This document shows positions 22,922 through 34,673 of a stretch of 64,000 bases of DNA, piece after piece. The DNA comes from Alisma plantago-aquatica (Eukaryota; Streptophyta; Magnoliopsida; Alismatales; Alismataceae). A model generated the notes under the pieces. It searched no databases and had not been told where the DNA came from. It was given only the letters and a program-made list of their open reading frames with translations. The DNA lies in assembly GCA_963693085.1 (NCBI GenBank), contig OY856409.1, forward strand, positions 1,616,793,711-1,616,857,710. Direction: 5' to 3'. Position numbers and translations under genes: made by a program. Position 1 is the first letter of the stretch; every line of letters begins with the position of its first letter.

Positions 22922-25900
22922 TGTAAGGCCCCAGATCTTGATAAATCATTAATATTTATTATATTCTATTATTGTATGATTATTTTTTGTGCCCAATTAA
23001 GCTGGTTTTGTAGTACATCATTTGATTTATATCTTGAATTTTCCTTAAGTTGCATCTTGTTTGCTTAATTATAATATTGCATGCTTTATGGGCTTCAATG
23101 AATTTTATTTCTATGTTCGAGTTTAATTGTGATCATTTAGCTCATAAATACCTCATATCATCCCTTATGAACTAGTTATATTTGTCCTTGCTTGCATGAT
23201 TTTAGCCCAGACAACTAGGCATATAATCCATTTTCATATTTTAAATATCTACCTTAGCGTGTGCGACCCTGTGTGGACCTAGACTAACCTAGACTAAGTG
23301 TCTTTTGACCTCATTAGCTTGGGCATTTGGCCATGTGGGGTGTGACCTCTTCCATCACTGTTGTGTGATATCTTAGGAACTAAAGAAATTTCTAGTCGAA
23401 GACATAGTCTCGCATTAACTAATGGGATTTTTACCTTACAAAAATCTATAATGATGTTGGAGTAAGATCCCATCTCTACACATAGATCAAAGAGTGTGAG
23501 TTCCCATGTGTGTGTGCCATTAATGAACATACCCCCTCACATGCCCAATGAAATCACACAATAGCCAATGATAGGCTCATGGGATCGTCTCTACCAAAGA
23601 CAGTTGTCACATAGAAAATTGGATGACATGCAAGGGTAATAGCTATTGCATGGACTAATGGTTGTGATGCCAGCCAAGATAACAAAGATAATTGTTAGGG
23701 AAGCAATGTTGACCTTTCTTCTATATCCTCTCTTCCCTCTCTCCTTTCTACATATATACACACAATTTCTCATTTGACCTATTGCTACTAATAGTCACAA
23801 GTGGAGGAGTAGCCACCACAATTGTTGAAGAACTAATGGGACTCCTAAAATTGGAGGTCAATATGCTTGTGTTCATGATGGGTTGCTACTTGCATGCTTC
23901 TCTTCCCCTTCTTACTTTATTTATTGCAACTTTCTTAAGCCTAGTTTAAACCTCCATCCACATAAGAGCATCTCTCTCTCTCTGACTTGTTTACTTGATG
24001 TCCTCCATTATCATATTCTTCCTTGGATTGTTTCATGGATGGTCTTTGAAAAGCCTATTCTAATGTCCAAACCATGCTCTTTTTCTTCCTCCCTTGCCCT
24101 ATTTTTTAGATTCATGGTTGATAAGTGATGTTTAGAGATTTATAAAGAGAAATCTTGGATCTTTGGTTGTCTTCATGACTTATTTGTGGCTTGAAGCTTG
24201 TTTGAAGCTTACTGAGTGACAACTCAAAGCTTTGCAACTTGATTTTGGAGTGGACTTTATTCCCACTATGTTTAAGGCGAGTGATATAACAACTTTTTGC
24301 AATTTATACTTCTTGTTTATAAACCCCTAATATCACTAAAACATGATATCTTGTTGACTATTTTGTCTATGTAAAATGAAATGAGGATTTGCATATCCAT
24401 CCTAACCTCTTAGTGCTAAACACATGTTTAATTAGTCATGCATGGACTTAGATTCAAAATATTTGTCTACTTCATAAAGATTGTACCTTTATCATTATTT
24501 GTACCATATGATGGAATCTCAAGATACATGAATTTGCTTACTATTTATGAACTCTCTTATAAAATTTTAAAGATTTTTCCTATCCGTTATTCTATTGAAT
24601 TTTCATTTGAAATAAATTCATTAACTCAAAGTATCTCTTTTATGCAAAAATGTGATGTTTTATGCTTAATATCATACTTGCAACTTCCACATACTTTTGC
24701 ATCTAAGCATGGTACTTCTATGGTGGTAGTGTGCTATAATGTGAAGTGGAATCCAAAATTTTAGGTGGTTATGAATTTCTACAAGGTTTTTATTTGTCTA
24801 TGGGCTTGTGTGGTGAATCGATCCTTGTGGTGCTTTGATTTGAACCCTTAACTTTGTTATGGCCAGAGGCGTTGCTTGTACCCTAATTTGAATAGTGGAA
24901 TTTATGGTAATAGTTTTATATGTTCTGAAGTTGTGATCACCAAAATTTACATTTTAACTACGTGTAAGATTCTTGTATGTAACTTGATTGATATAGTATA
25001 AAATAGGTAATTGATCTTATTAACAAAGTGTAACCCTAATCATGTAGTGTCATAAGTCCATAGAGGGAAAGAGTCAAATGAGTTTTTTTAAATGATTTAA
25101 TCTTGTAGCAGTTTGAGACTTGTGAGAAGATCCTCACATATGTATATTAGTCAATATGTTGGGATGTTTGTGGTTGGCATACCCTAAATCTTTTTTGGAC
25201 ACACTTTGTACCAATGGTCTGATGGTATGTAATAGAGAGAAGTTGCAATTGTGTCTTGGCATTATTGAATTTTATAACCTATCTTCTAGATTCATGACTA
25301 GATTACCCATGGCGCACCTGTGATATGTGGATTGGTCATTGAGAAATCCACAATAGATATGGCCTTTGTGCATTCTACCTTTGTTTAACCTCACTTCAAA
25401 TGCTAAGTGTGGATAGATCTAATGGAGTCCAGTAATCTTTAAATCTTGTATAAGGAAAGTATGGATTTCACAACCACTAACTAGTAGTTTGATTTATACT
25501 CCTCAAACTAAATGTGACACAATAAAATAAGTAAACCAACCATTTCGTGCATCTGCCTAGGATTTATTAGAGAATAAAATTGGATGTGTTGTTGTATAAT
25601 TTTACTTCCTATAAATACAACAATATGTATCTTCACTAGAATTTTTATAAGTATCTACCCTAGTATAATAATTATTCTTGTTGAACTACTTACCATGTTA
25701 ATCTAATTAAATAATCTGTTCTAAGTTATACATGTTTTCAGCTATTATATCATATCAATAGGAATTGGGATCTCACCCTCTGGTTTTCCACATATTTAGG
25801 TAACCAACAAAGCAACCATAGCAGTGGTGAGGAACCATCATTTTAAGGACATCAGTAGAGTAGAGGTTGATGAATTTTTGGAATATCATGTTAGAGTCAT

Positions 25901-26760
25901 CCTTGTACTCTCAAGTCAAGGCTGGGAGTTTTGTAGTGGTTGTACTTACAACTCAAGGTTTTAGCTTGTGTGCCAAGTAATGTTGTACATGTTGTATGTA
26001 TACCTTACAAGAATACTCTTTTGTATATAGGTGTTAACTAGGTCAATGAACTTAACTTTTGTAAATATACATGTGGAAATTAATATATGGAAGGACCTAT
26101 GTGATATCCATCGTTTGTTATGATTCTAATTTTTATTCCATGTGATCATGTCATAGGATCACTATAGGAAGGTTGAAATGGAGGAGCGCAATTGGAGTAT
26201 TATGTGATCGGAAGATCCCTCTCATATTAAAAATAAAGTTTTATAGAACAACTATACAACCAACCATGCTCTATTGGAGTGAATGTTGGGTGGTGAAAAA
26301 ACAAGTCTCAACAAGATAAACGTGGTTGAAATGTGTATGCTCATATGGATGTGTAGGAAGACAAGAAAAGATCACTTAAAAAATGGCTATATCAGGAAGA
26401 AAGTGGGTTGGTGAGCATTGAGGACAAGTTGAACAAGGGCTAACTCAGATGGTATGGACATTTGCAATGTAGACCTACTAATGCACCTATATGAAGAAAT
26501 TGTATTGAGTCAAGCCCAACTAATAGAAGTAGAGGAAGGCCTAAATTAACATGGGAAGAGCTATTTAGAGAGATTTTGAATTTCTACATCTTGACTAGAA
26601 TATGACCCATGATATAGATGAATGGAAATGAAGGATCCATGTAGCCGACCCCAACATAGTTGGGACTGAGGCTTAGATGATGATGACGACGATGATGAGT
26701 TATTGATGAAAGTTAATCAGATTTTTTAGTAATATTTCACTTGTGTGGCGGGTGCTTACA
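22922..26760 (+). repeat. 5' LTR of chromovirus Tekay-2, carrying an RTE LINE tail
   Basis: It starts with TGTAAGGCCCC, and ends at 26760 with GGGTGCTTACA, matching the Tekay/Del LTR termini (TGTAA..CCC and GGG....TTACA). A degenerate primer site and CCTAGGTTC follow at once. Without the inserted RTE tail (about 26140-26700) it is about 3.3 kb, the same as the Tekay-3 LTRs. Near 25.79 kb CCACATATTTAGGTAACC resembles the CCACATACC...TTTTAGGTAC block found near the end of the Tekay-3 LTR. No 3' partner is found in the window. Boundaries are inferred from termini. Confidence 0.6.
26140..26700 (+). mobile_element. RTE-type LINE 3' tail, 5' truncated
   Basis: Plus-strand reading, with several stops and shifts, matches the C-terminal end of plant RTE LINE proteins: SHRI..., WRSAIGVLCDRKIPL, KFYRT, ML.W.ECW.VKKQ and RIHVADPN. 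It ends in the characteristic CCCCAACATAGTTGGGACT hairpin and GAGGCTTAGATGATGATGAC, followed by a trinucleotide GAT/GAC/GATGAG tail. The reverse transcriptase core is absent, so this is a typical 5'-truncated insertion. It lies inside the Tekay-2 LTR. The left boundary is approximate. Confidence 0.92.
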
Positions 26761-26765
26761 AGTTT

Positions 26766-26777
26766 TAGCATTAGTCC
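26766..26777 (+). other. Degenerate primer binding site of Tekay-2
   Basis: TAGCATTAGTCC follows the LTR end by five bases and is 7/12 identical to TGGTATCAGAGC, the initiator tRNA-Met primer site. The following CTAGGTTCA also fits the usual continuation. Confidence 0.5.
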
Positions 26778-26815
26778 TAGGTTCACTGAGTCTATAAGGA
26801 CATAGGATTAGGTTG

Positions 26816-26820
26816 TCATG
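26816..26820 (+). repeat. Target duplication of the Athila element, left copy
   Basis: TCATG precedes the left LTR and TCGTG (39333-39337) follows the right LTR. The single difference is a CG to CA transition. Confidence 0.8.
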
Positions 26821-27967
26821 TGATGTGGTCCATTATCGCACTAACAAATTCACCCGGGGTTGAAATCCCAGAGTTTTTAACCAAAATCTTGTGCAATAAT
26901 ACCATCCGCAGGTGGACGGGTCTTATCGTAATATAGTTAAGGAACGAATCCCATGGGACAATGTTTTTAAGAATCGTTGCTAGTCTAGTCCAGTTCAAGT
27001 AAGGCTAATATTTAGAACAAAGGTTGATTTGAGGTTAATTAAACTAAGTGCGGGAAAGTAAAGAGCAAAATTAAAGTTGATCTAGATTAATGATATGGAA
27101 TCACTGGGGTGGTCTCGTGTTTCACCACCACTACTCATGTAAACACATCCATCACGAAACATCCAGGCAAGATCTAACTATCCAAATGAAACTGATGTGA
27201 ACCCTCCCTAAGGGATGTTTAGGTTCACGTAAGCATCACCTTAGGCATTGGATGTCTCGTCACCATCCATATCATGCACTTACAATTCCAAAGATACAGA
27301 TATCCAACTGAAGTTGTGGCCCTCCATGAGGGATGTTTAGGTACACAGAAGCTTCACTGTAAGCTAGAAGACTCATCCCCTCACAGAACATACACTTACG
27401 ACCTCAAGGAATCCCTTTCTATTTCTAGTCAGGGAGTCAACCGCGTTAATAGACATCCTATCCTACATATCGAAGTTGTTGCAATATAGGAAAGAATAAG
27501 ATAAAAGCAAGAAGGTGATCAATCTACAAGCAAACATCGACGATTAACAACGAAATGAAAAGTTATATACATTGCCTTGGAATGTTAAAATGAAAAGACA
27601 TGAAAGCAAGGGAAGAGGGGCTAGTCCCCACACCCTATAAAAAAGGAACTACTCGCTCATGATGTGAGAAAAAAGAAGAACAAAAGAGAGGGAAGATTCC
27701 ATAATGAGCATGATGCAGAAGGTGGTCGCATCTCGGTGAAGATGGTGTGCTCTTCTACATCGTGTCAGAGCAGATCTGGATGAGGAACAGGGATACCAGG
27801 GCAGACTGGGAAAAATTTCTCTCTCCTCCTTCCTTCTCTTCTCGACCTCCTTGCTCGTAGTAGGAGGAGTAGGTTGTGGATGTACGTGATGATCGGGATC
27901 GAACTAGTGTTTAGGTAGCCTATCAGCATCCCTGGTTCTGATACCCAAGTGAGGACCCCTCTAGTCC

Positions 27968-27975
27968 TATTTATA
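27968..27975 (-). promoter_or_regulatory. TATA box, Athila 3' LTR
   Basis: TATAAATA on the minus strand, flanked by CC and GG. It is matched at the same LTR position in the 5' LTR (37871-37878). Confidence 0.6.
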
Positions 27976-28806
27976 GGCTTGGGTCAGGTTTTGAACAGTT
28001 TGGTATTGGTCTAGTTCTTCTCACGGATTAGGAGAGACCTAATAATGCCTCATAGTTTGAGATTGTGAGTCCTCTTAATGGTTTGGAAACTGAGAACACC
28101 CTCATGGTTTTGAAATTGTGAGGGTCTTCACGGTCTTGCCTTGCTTTTGATTTTGGAGTCCTTCACGGTTCAGACACGAACACTCTTTAAGGTTTGGAAA
28201 CCACGAGACTCTACTCATGTAGTTTGGTCATCTCTCGATCTCAGCTCCTCGTGGTCTTCATTACCTCCAATTGTTCTCATCTTCACGGTCTCGGCCATTT
28301 GGTTGCGAGTCACTTCTTCACAATTTTGGACGACCAAGTGGACCTATCGGTCTTGCATCTTTAGTGGCCTTCATGGTCTGCAAGCTTCTCCGTCTTTCCT
28401 TCTCCGCTGTCCAAATAGTTTCATCATCCTCTCGGTCTCGTGGGGTCCAGTGGTCTTGGCGGTGATGGACCTGGCTTCTGGTTCATGGCTGCTATGTATA
28501 GTAGTGGGACCAGGGTTGCGGTCGATGAGGACCCTTGCAGCAGTCACGTGGAGGCAGCATGGTCGTGATGGTTGGAGGGGAAACAATTATGGTTGTTAGG
28601 GTTGTGAAGATTGTAGGTGTTGCAGGATGGAGATGATGGTCATCGTAGATCGTGGAGAGTAGGCCGTCGTGGTCCTAGAGATGGCAGAAGAGCGACGCAG
28701 GGTTGTCGGGCCAGGTGATGGAGGAGGCGATGAAGAATTAGGGTTTGTAGGCATGTCAGGGTCAGTTGGTGAAGATGAAGGAGCGAGGGACGCTGCAAGT
28801 GATGAT

Positions 28807-28906
28807 CTTCATGGTCTCGGGGTCGTGAGTGTTCTCACAGTCTTGGGATCGTGAGGGCTCTCACAGTCTTGAGACCATGAGGACTCACACGGTCTTGAGA
28901 CCATGA
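28807..28906. repeat. Near-palindromic repeat cluster, 3' LTR of Athila
   Basis: Four units in tandem, each about 22 bases with arms near CTCACGGTCT and its complement, at about 26-base spacing. The equivalent block in the other LTR has five units. Confidence 0.85.
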
Positions 28907-29402
28907 GAGGGGTCGAAGGTGCAAACCGTTAGGGAAGATCAAATGGTTGGATGGATAGGGATCGTTGATCGGTGATCAGGTGGATGGGAGAGGGCCCAAG
29001 ACCATTTGGTCAGGACTGAGTGGTCAAAACCATGAGGAAGCATTGATATGTGATCAGATGGTTGAGATGGATGATGAAGGGTGTAAAGGGCTAAGAATGA
29101 TGGGCCCAAAACTAGTGGGTGGCCCCCATTATTAGGGTTTGACATGGTTGATGGAGGGGGTTATTGATGGAGGATTTAGGGTTGGTGATACACATCTTGA
29201 GTGAAGGTGGGCCTGCAACCAGATGTCGGTCCCAGTTGAAGATCTGTCTCCATCATGGCTTACTCAATCTGCATGAAATCATAGAAACCCTGGTCAAGAA
29301 GCAGGATTGTAATTTGTAATATTTAGGGGATAAAACTGAATGTAATGAGTCGAATTGGGCCCACGATGGCTAGTGAAAATCATGATGAATATGGATTCAT
29401 CA

Positions 29403-30895
29403 AAACACAACAAACTTAAACGTTGCTCATCCTCGAGTAACACAAAATCTGAAATAGTCGCCAAATGAATACTTTCAACTTGTGTGGTTGCCTCATCTTC
29501 ACATCACGATTGTTTCCTTTCTGCTTAGTATGGCTAAGCATCTCAACTTCCTGAGATCACTGAACACATCTTACCATATCTTCGTTCCTGAGTTTGTTTT
29601 CCAACATCACTTCCTCCTCATTTTTCCAACAACAAGCATTTCTAAGAGTTTTGTAAGAGTCCAGAGATACCCGCAGAACAACAAGTGTGCACCTGATCTG
29701 CCACTGGTGTTTTTTAGGATAGGGAGAGGCATTCATTGTGCCTTTAGATGAAGAAAGGGAGTGAAGGGTGGTATGGGAGGAAGAAATAAGTCTTTCCTCT
29801 ATTCGACTCGAGATTTTTATTTTATGGTTGCAATTTCATTGATTGCATATTTTTTGTGTGTGTGTATCTCTCCTATATTCGATTCGAGATTGCATTTTGT
29901 GTGTGTACATTGGCATATTTTCTTGGTGGTACACCCCAATTAATTAGCGAGGAGTATGCAAGAAGCAGATATAGAGAGAGGTGGTGTGCCACCCCGAGCT
30001 TAGGGTTTGGCACTATTTTGGCTATTTTTGTTTCTTTTTAATGGATGGAGGGATACGAAGATGATGGAAGAATTATAGAAGAGAGTTCAGATCAGAATAC
30101 AACTTGATTTACAATTCAGTGCACTAGGTTTTTCTCTTTATCATACTCAGCTCAAATAATGACTTGATGAGGATCCGGTGGGGGTTCCATGTTATTGTTC
30201 CACTTGTCATTTAGGAAGCCCGACGTGTTTGATCCTATCAGTTTGAAAGACACTTGCCATTTTTGCAGAAGGATCATGATGTTAGGATTCATAAACTTCA
30301 CAAGATGATTTCAATCAATAGGCTAGTTTCAAAAAGTGGTCCTCTTGAGGATTTGATTCGAATAAGGAGGGTGTAATGATTCAGAATGCATAGAGAGAGA
30401 AACTATCCAGCTAGGTAATGCCTTTTATTGAAATAGAAAGTGTCAAAACTTCATCAAGTTTCTATACAATATCTTTGAAAACTTAAAAATTTTGAAAATT
30501 TTTACAAAAAATGCAACAATGAAATTTTAAGTCTAAAATAGATGGGTGTGGATGGAAAGTGAAGGTGCGTACCACTCACCCTCCACCCCGAACTTAGAAA
30601 TTTTCCCGTCCCAATCAAACTCTAAATTCGAGATGGAGGGGAAAATTCATGTCAGTTGGACCACCCGATGTGGTTGTGTTCCAATCAGTGTGCGTCCTCC
30701 ATATGAAAATCTCAAAAAATGGAGACTATTCAGAACTTAAGATAGCATCGTGCGATGTGATTTTTATTCAGTGTAAATTTTTTTTGAAAAGTTAAAACAA
30801 AATTAAGAAAATTTTCTAATTCAAAAAAAAATTATTGATCGAGTTGCCTCCCGACAAGCACCTTTGTTTTACATCGATGGCTCGACGTGAATCTT
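29403..30895 (-). other. Athila 3' internal region without a recognisable envelope-like gene
   Basis: In Athila elements this interval between integrase and 3' LTR can hold an envelope-like frame. Here no long minus-strand frame is open and I see no envelope-like signal. At 30843-30862 the minus strand reads GGTGCTTGTCGGGAGGCAAC, matching the short post-integrase motif seen in Athila elements. Three or four polypurine-tract-like motifs follow at 30583-30597, 29989-30003, 29930-29946 and next to the LTR at 29403-29418. Confidence 0.75.
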
Positions 30896-32179
30896 TCAAT
30901 TTTTTGGTGGATATGTTGGATTGGTAAGATCCAACATTGCTTCAGTGCCTATGTTGGTTGAGGTGAAATATCTCTTCAAGCATTGACCATTGGCCACAAA
31001 TTCTCCTGACCATTCACTCCATAAAATGAAAGCACCATGTGGGTAGATGCTCTTGACAATGTAAGGTCCAGACCAGTGAGAATGGAGTTTTCTTGGTAAT
31101 GACCTCGGTCTTAAGTTGAACAGCAGAACTTGATCTCCCACTTGAATGTCCTTTCTTTTCAGATGACCATCATGCCAAAGCTTCGTGCATTCTTTATAGA
31201 TTCGTGCATTCTCATAAGCTATCATCCGGAGTTTATCCAGCTCCTGAAGTTGCAGAATCCTGGCTTGGCCATCTCTCTTCATGTCAAAATTTAGTTGTTT
31301 GATTACCCACCATGCTTTGTGTTTGAGTTCTACAGACAGGTGGCATGACTTTGCATAGATCAATCAAAATTGTGTAGTTCCAAGAGGAGTCTTAAAAGTA
31401 GTTCGGTAGGCCCACAAGGCATCATTGATTTTCATTGACCAATCCTTTTAGTTGCAGCCTACTATCTTTTACAAGATAGCCTTGAGTTGACGTTTGGAAA
31501 CCTCTACCTACCCACTTGTTTGGGGATGATAGGGTGAAGCTACCTTGTGTGTTACACCATATTTCCTGAGCAACACTTCAAAACTTCTTTCTCAAAAATG
31601 AGAACCTCCGTCGGATATCACACTGTGTGGAACTCTGAAATGGGGAAAAATCATATCTCTGAACATCATGATGATAGGTTTGGAATCACTAGTGACGGTC
31701 GGTATGGCCTCTACCCATTTTGAGACATAATCAACCACAACTAGGATGTAAGAAAATCTGTGTGAGGATGGGAATGGACCCATGTAGTCTACTCCCCAAA
31801 CATCAAAAATCTTGACTTCTTGCCATAGTTTAAGTGGCATATCATCTCTTTTCGTAATATTGCCTGTTCTCTGACATTTGTCGCATGCTAGAACATAGTT
31901 GTAGGAATCCTTGGATATGGTTGGCCAAAAGAAACCACATTGCAAAACCTTCAAGGCGGTTTTCTTAGAACTCATATGGCATCCAATCGGGCCTGAGTGA
32001 CATTGCTCTAAAATGAGTTTGGCTTCTTCCTCAGCGATACAACATCTATAAAGACCATCAACACAGAGCTTGAAGAGGTACATCTCATCCCAGTGGTACT
32101 GCTTCACATCATGCATGAATTTCTTCAGTGCATTACTGGTGCATTCAGGGTGGATCATACCGGCGGCAAGGTAGTTCAC
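30896..32179 (-). pseudogene. Athila integrase, frameshifted
   Basis: Integrase domain of the Athila polyprotein, which would join element DNA to the host chromosome. Visible parts: an HHCC zinc-binding motif (HSGPIGCH...CDKCQR), a catalytic-core start with FDVWGVDYMGPF, then DYVSKWVEA, then the second Asp at ISDGGSHF near 31592. After that the frame shifts, and YHPQTSG, stop, VEVS (about 31490-31530) carries the third acidic residue. The C-terminal GPY/F-type region (VGDQVLLFN...WSGPYIV...NGQCLKRY) is open at 30896-31363. It shares a frame with the N-terminal part but not with RNase H, so a shift exists near 32.16 kb. Confidence 0.95.
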
Positions 32180-32966
32180 ATAATCTGAGTACCAAGGGGT
32201 GGGTAGCTTCCGAATCTTTCATGATTTGGTCATCCGGAAGAGAATCGTTAATTGGGATCTTCTCGGTTTCCAGGGTGTGGATGCGACTAAGGTGGTACGC
32301 TACAACATTCTTTGTACCTTTCTTATCCCTTATCTCCATATCAAATTCTTTCAATAGGAGAATCCATCTTATTAACTTGGGTTTAGCATCTTTCTTCACT
32401 AGGAGGTAATGAATAGCAGCATGATCTGTGTAGACAATGACTTTAGAACCAATGAAGTAAGATCTAAATTTGTCGAAGGCATATATGACTACAAGGAGTT
32501 CTTTCTTAGTAGTTACATAGTTCCTCTGAGCTTCGTCGAGGGTTTTCGATGCATAGTAGATCACATAATGTTTCTTCTCTATACATTGGCCTAAAACAAC
32601 ACCCATAGTGTAATCACTGGCATCACACATAATTTCAAATGGGTGATCCCAATCTAGAGCTCTGATGATGGGTGTTGTTGTAAGAGAATGCTTCAGGTTG
32701 TTGAAACTCTTGACACATTCTTCGTCAAAATGGAAATCAACATCCTTTAGCAACTAATTCATCATCGGCTCAGTTATCTTGGAGAAATCCTTTATGAACT
32801 GTCTGTAAAATCCTGCATGGCCGAGGAACATGCAAACCTCACTTACATTTGTCAGGATAGAGAGTTTGGAAATCACTTTGATTTTCACTCTGTCTACTTC
32901 GATACCTCGACTGCTGACTCTGTGGCCAAGGACAATGCCTTCCTTTACCATAAAGTGACATTTCTC
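32145..32966 (-). pseudogene. Athila RNase H and RT-RNase H connection
   Basis: Continuation of the RT frame on the minus strand after an in-frame stop at 32967-32969, with another stop at 32754-32756. It shows EGIVLGHRVSSRGIEVD of the RT thumb region, then an RNase H with [13 protein letters not shown] (catalytic Asp), [18 protein letters not shown] (catalytic Glu) and [11 protein letters not shown] (catalytic Asp). All main acidic residues are present. It ends in the PKLIRW...[13 protein letters not shown] block, then PDDQI. Confidence 0.95.
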
Positions 32967-33800
32967 TCAATTTAACACAAGATGTGCTTCTTCACACCAC
33001 TTAAGGACAAGGGAGAGGTGCTTCAGGCATGAGTCGTATGAATCTCCATATATGGAAAAATCATCCATAAAAACTCCCATGATAGTTTCAGTGAGACCAG
33101 CGAATATAGCTGCCATGCAATGTTGGAAAGTTGCAGGTGCATTACAGAGGCCGAACGACATCCTTTTAAAGGCATATGTTCCAAACGGGCAAGTGAAAGT
33201 TGTTTTCTCTTGGTCATCTGGATGTATAGGAATTTGATATAATCTAGAGTAACCATCAAGATAGTAGAAATATTTTTGGTGAGCCAGCCGTTCTAAGACT
33301 TGGTGAAGAAAAGGCATCGGGAAATGATCCTTACGTGTCACCTTATTCAGCTTCTTGTAATCGATACACATCCTCCACCCGGTGACTGTTCGAGTGGGGA
33401 TGAGTTTGTCGTCTTCATTTCGTATCACAGTAGTTCTACCCTTCTTAGGGACAACATGCATGTGACTATCCCATGGTGAGTCAGATATCAGATAGATGAT
33501 TCCAGTAGCGATTAGTTTAATGACTTCACGACATACTACTTCCTTCATATTTGGATTCAACTTATGTTGATGTTCAACCGTCAGTTTTTGGTCTTCCACC
33601 ATGGGGATTTTGTGCATGCAAAGCGCTTGATTGACCCTGGTGAGATCACTCATCTTGTAGCCAATGGCTTTTCTTCTTTCCTTTAATTCCTTCAGGAGTG
33701 TATCTTCTTGCTCGATTGTTAGATTGGAATTTATAATAACTGGGCAGACCTTGAGATCATCTAGAAAGATGTAATTTAGTCCCGCGGGTAGGGGTTTCAT
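32967..33800 (-). pseudogene. Athila reverse transcriptase
   Basis: An open 277-codon segment carrying nearly the whole RT palm and fingers. DSPWDSHMHVVPKKG is followed by WRMCIDYKKLNKVTRKDHFP, FYYLDGYSRLYQI (first catalytic Asp in LDGYS), TFTCPFGTYAFKRMSFGLCN and FMDD at 33060-33071. The catalytic aspartates are intact. The DHFPMPFL and LDGYS forms fit Athila/Tat RTs. The frame is the same as the protease segment to the right and the RNase H segment to the left, separated from them by stops only. Confidence 0.97.
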
Positions 33801-34673
33801 TTCAGGGGCTTCTAGTTTCTCGCACGGTTCTCCAGTAACATTTACAACCTTGAGTTCCTCAAATTTACCTTTAGAACCTTCTTAAATAGTGTCGAGGTGG
33901 TGAACATAATCTTTTATTTGTTCATCAATGGAGTTATAAGAAGATGGGCTTGTCAGTGCCACTTCAAATGGATAGTCTTGTTCATAATCTTATGGGGTAA
34001 GAAGTGACATTTTCTCTATGCAATCAATCAAATATACTTCTTCTTGCATGCTTGGTCTTCGCATACTTTCAAAAAATTTGAACTCGAGGGTTTCTTTACC
34101 TAGTTTGAGTAGTAAGGTTCCTGCTTCAACATCAATCAGAGCCCTTGTAGTGGTAATGAATGTACGGACAAATATGAGAGGATATCTGGCATCTTCTTTT
34201 CTGTCCATAATGACAAAGTCACATGGAACATAGGAATCTTTGCCTACTTTGACAGGTACATCCTCAATAATCCCCAAGGGGAGAGTCACAATGTTATCTG
34301 CAAGTTGTATGGTCATGCCAGTCGGGAGCAGTTCAACAAATCCTAGCCTTTTACAAAGGCTAAGTGGCATGATAGATTTTCTAGCACCAAGATTGGCCAA
34401 TCCCTTCTTACACGAAGAGTCATCGATATGGCAAGAGATCCCAAAAGATCATGGATCTTTCTATTTCTTTGGCATCTTGCTCTGAATGATATCATACATG
34501 GTGGTTGCTAGCTTCATTGTCTCATACTCTTCGGTTATATACTTCCTTGTGAGGAGAGACTTTAAGTACTTTGTCCATGATGGTATTTCAGCCAACACAT
34601 CAAGAAAGGGTATGTCAACATGGAGTTTCTTCATAGCTTCTTTGAACTTGTTGAATCGAGTGTCAAGCTTTGT
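33801..34673 (-). pseudogene. Athila protease with catalytic-site Asp to Asn change
   Basis: An aspartic protease-like segment lies at 33990-34400. The family site normally reads (C/A)DLGAS; here it is ANLGARKSIMP at about 34375-34400, so the catalytic Asp is replaced by Asn. Following motifs are MTIQLAD, GIIEDVPVKV, then DFVIMD. Upstream in the same frame, with stops near 34470 and 34674, is the usual HVDIPFLDVLAEIPSW pre-protease block. The GAT to AAT change fits C-to-T damage on the opposite strand. The protein would be inactive even if the stops were read through. Confidence 0.9.

Larger units (their letters stand above)
26821..29402 (-). repeat. 3' LTR of the Athila element
   Basis: A 2,582-base LTR, read from the minus strand. 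It has a TATAAATA box at 27968-27975 and clusters of near-palindromic 22-base units at about 28.02-28.22 and 28.81-28.91 kb. Compared with the 5' LTR, it has one unit fewer in the second cluster and keeps about 25 bases near 27.15 kb that the other lacks. Confidence 0.97.

Noticed and set aside
28141..28599. 152-codon plus-strand frame
   Set aside because: Inside the Athila 3' LTR and antisense to it; the counterpart in the other LTR is broken up.
29403..30895. Envelope-like gene of Athila
   Set aside because: Position fits, but no long minus-strand frame, signal peptide or membrane segment can be supported.
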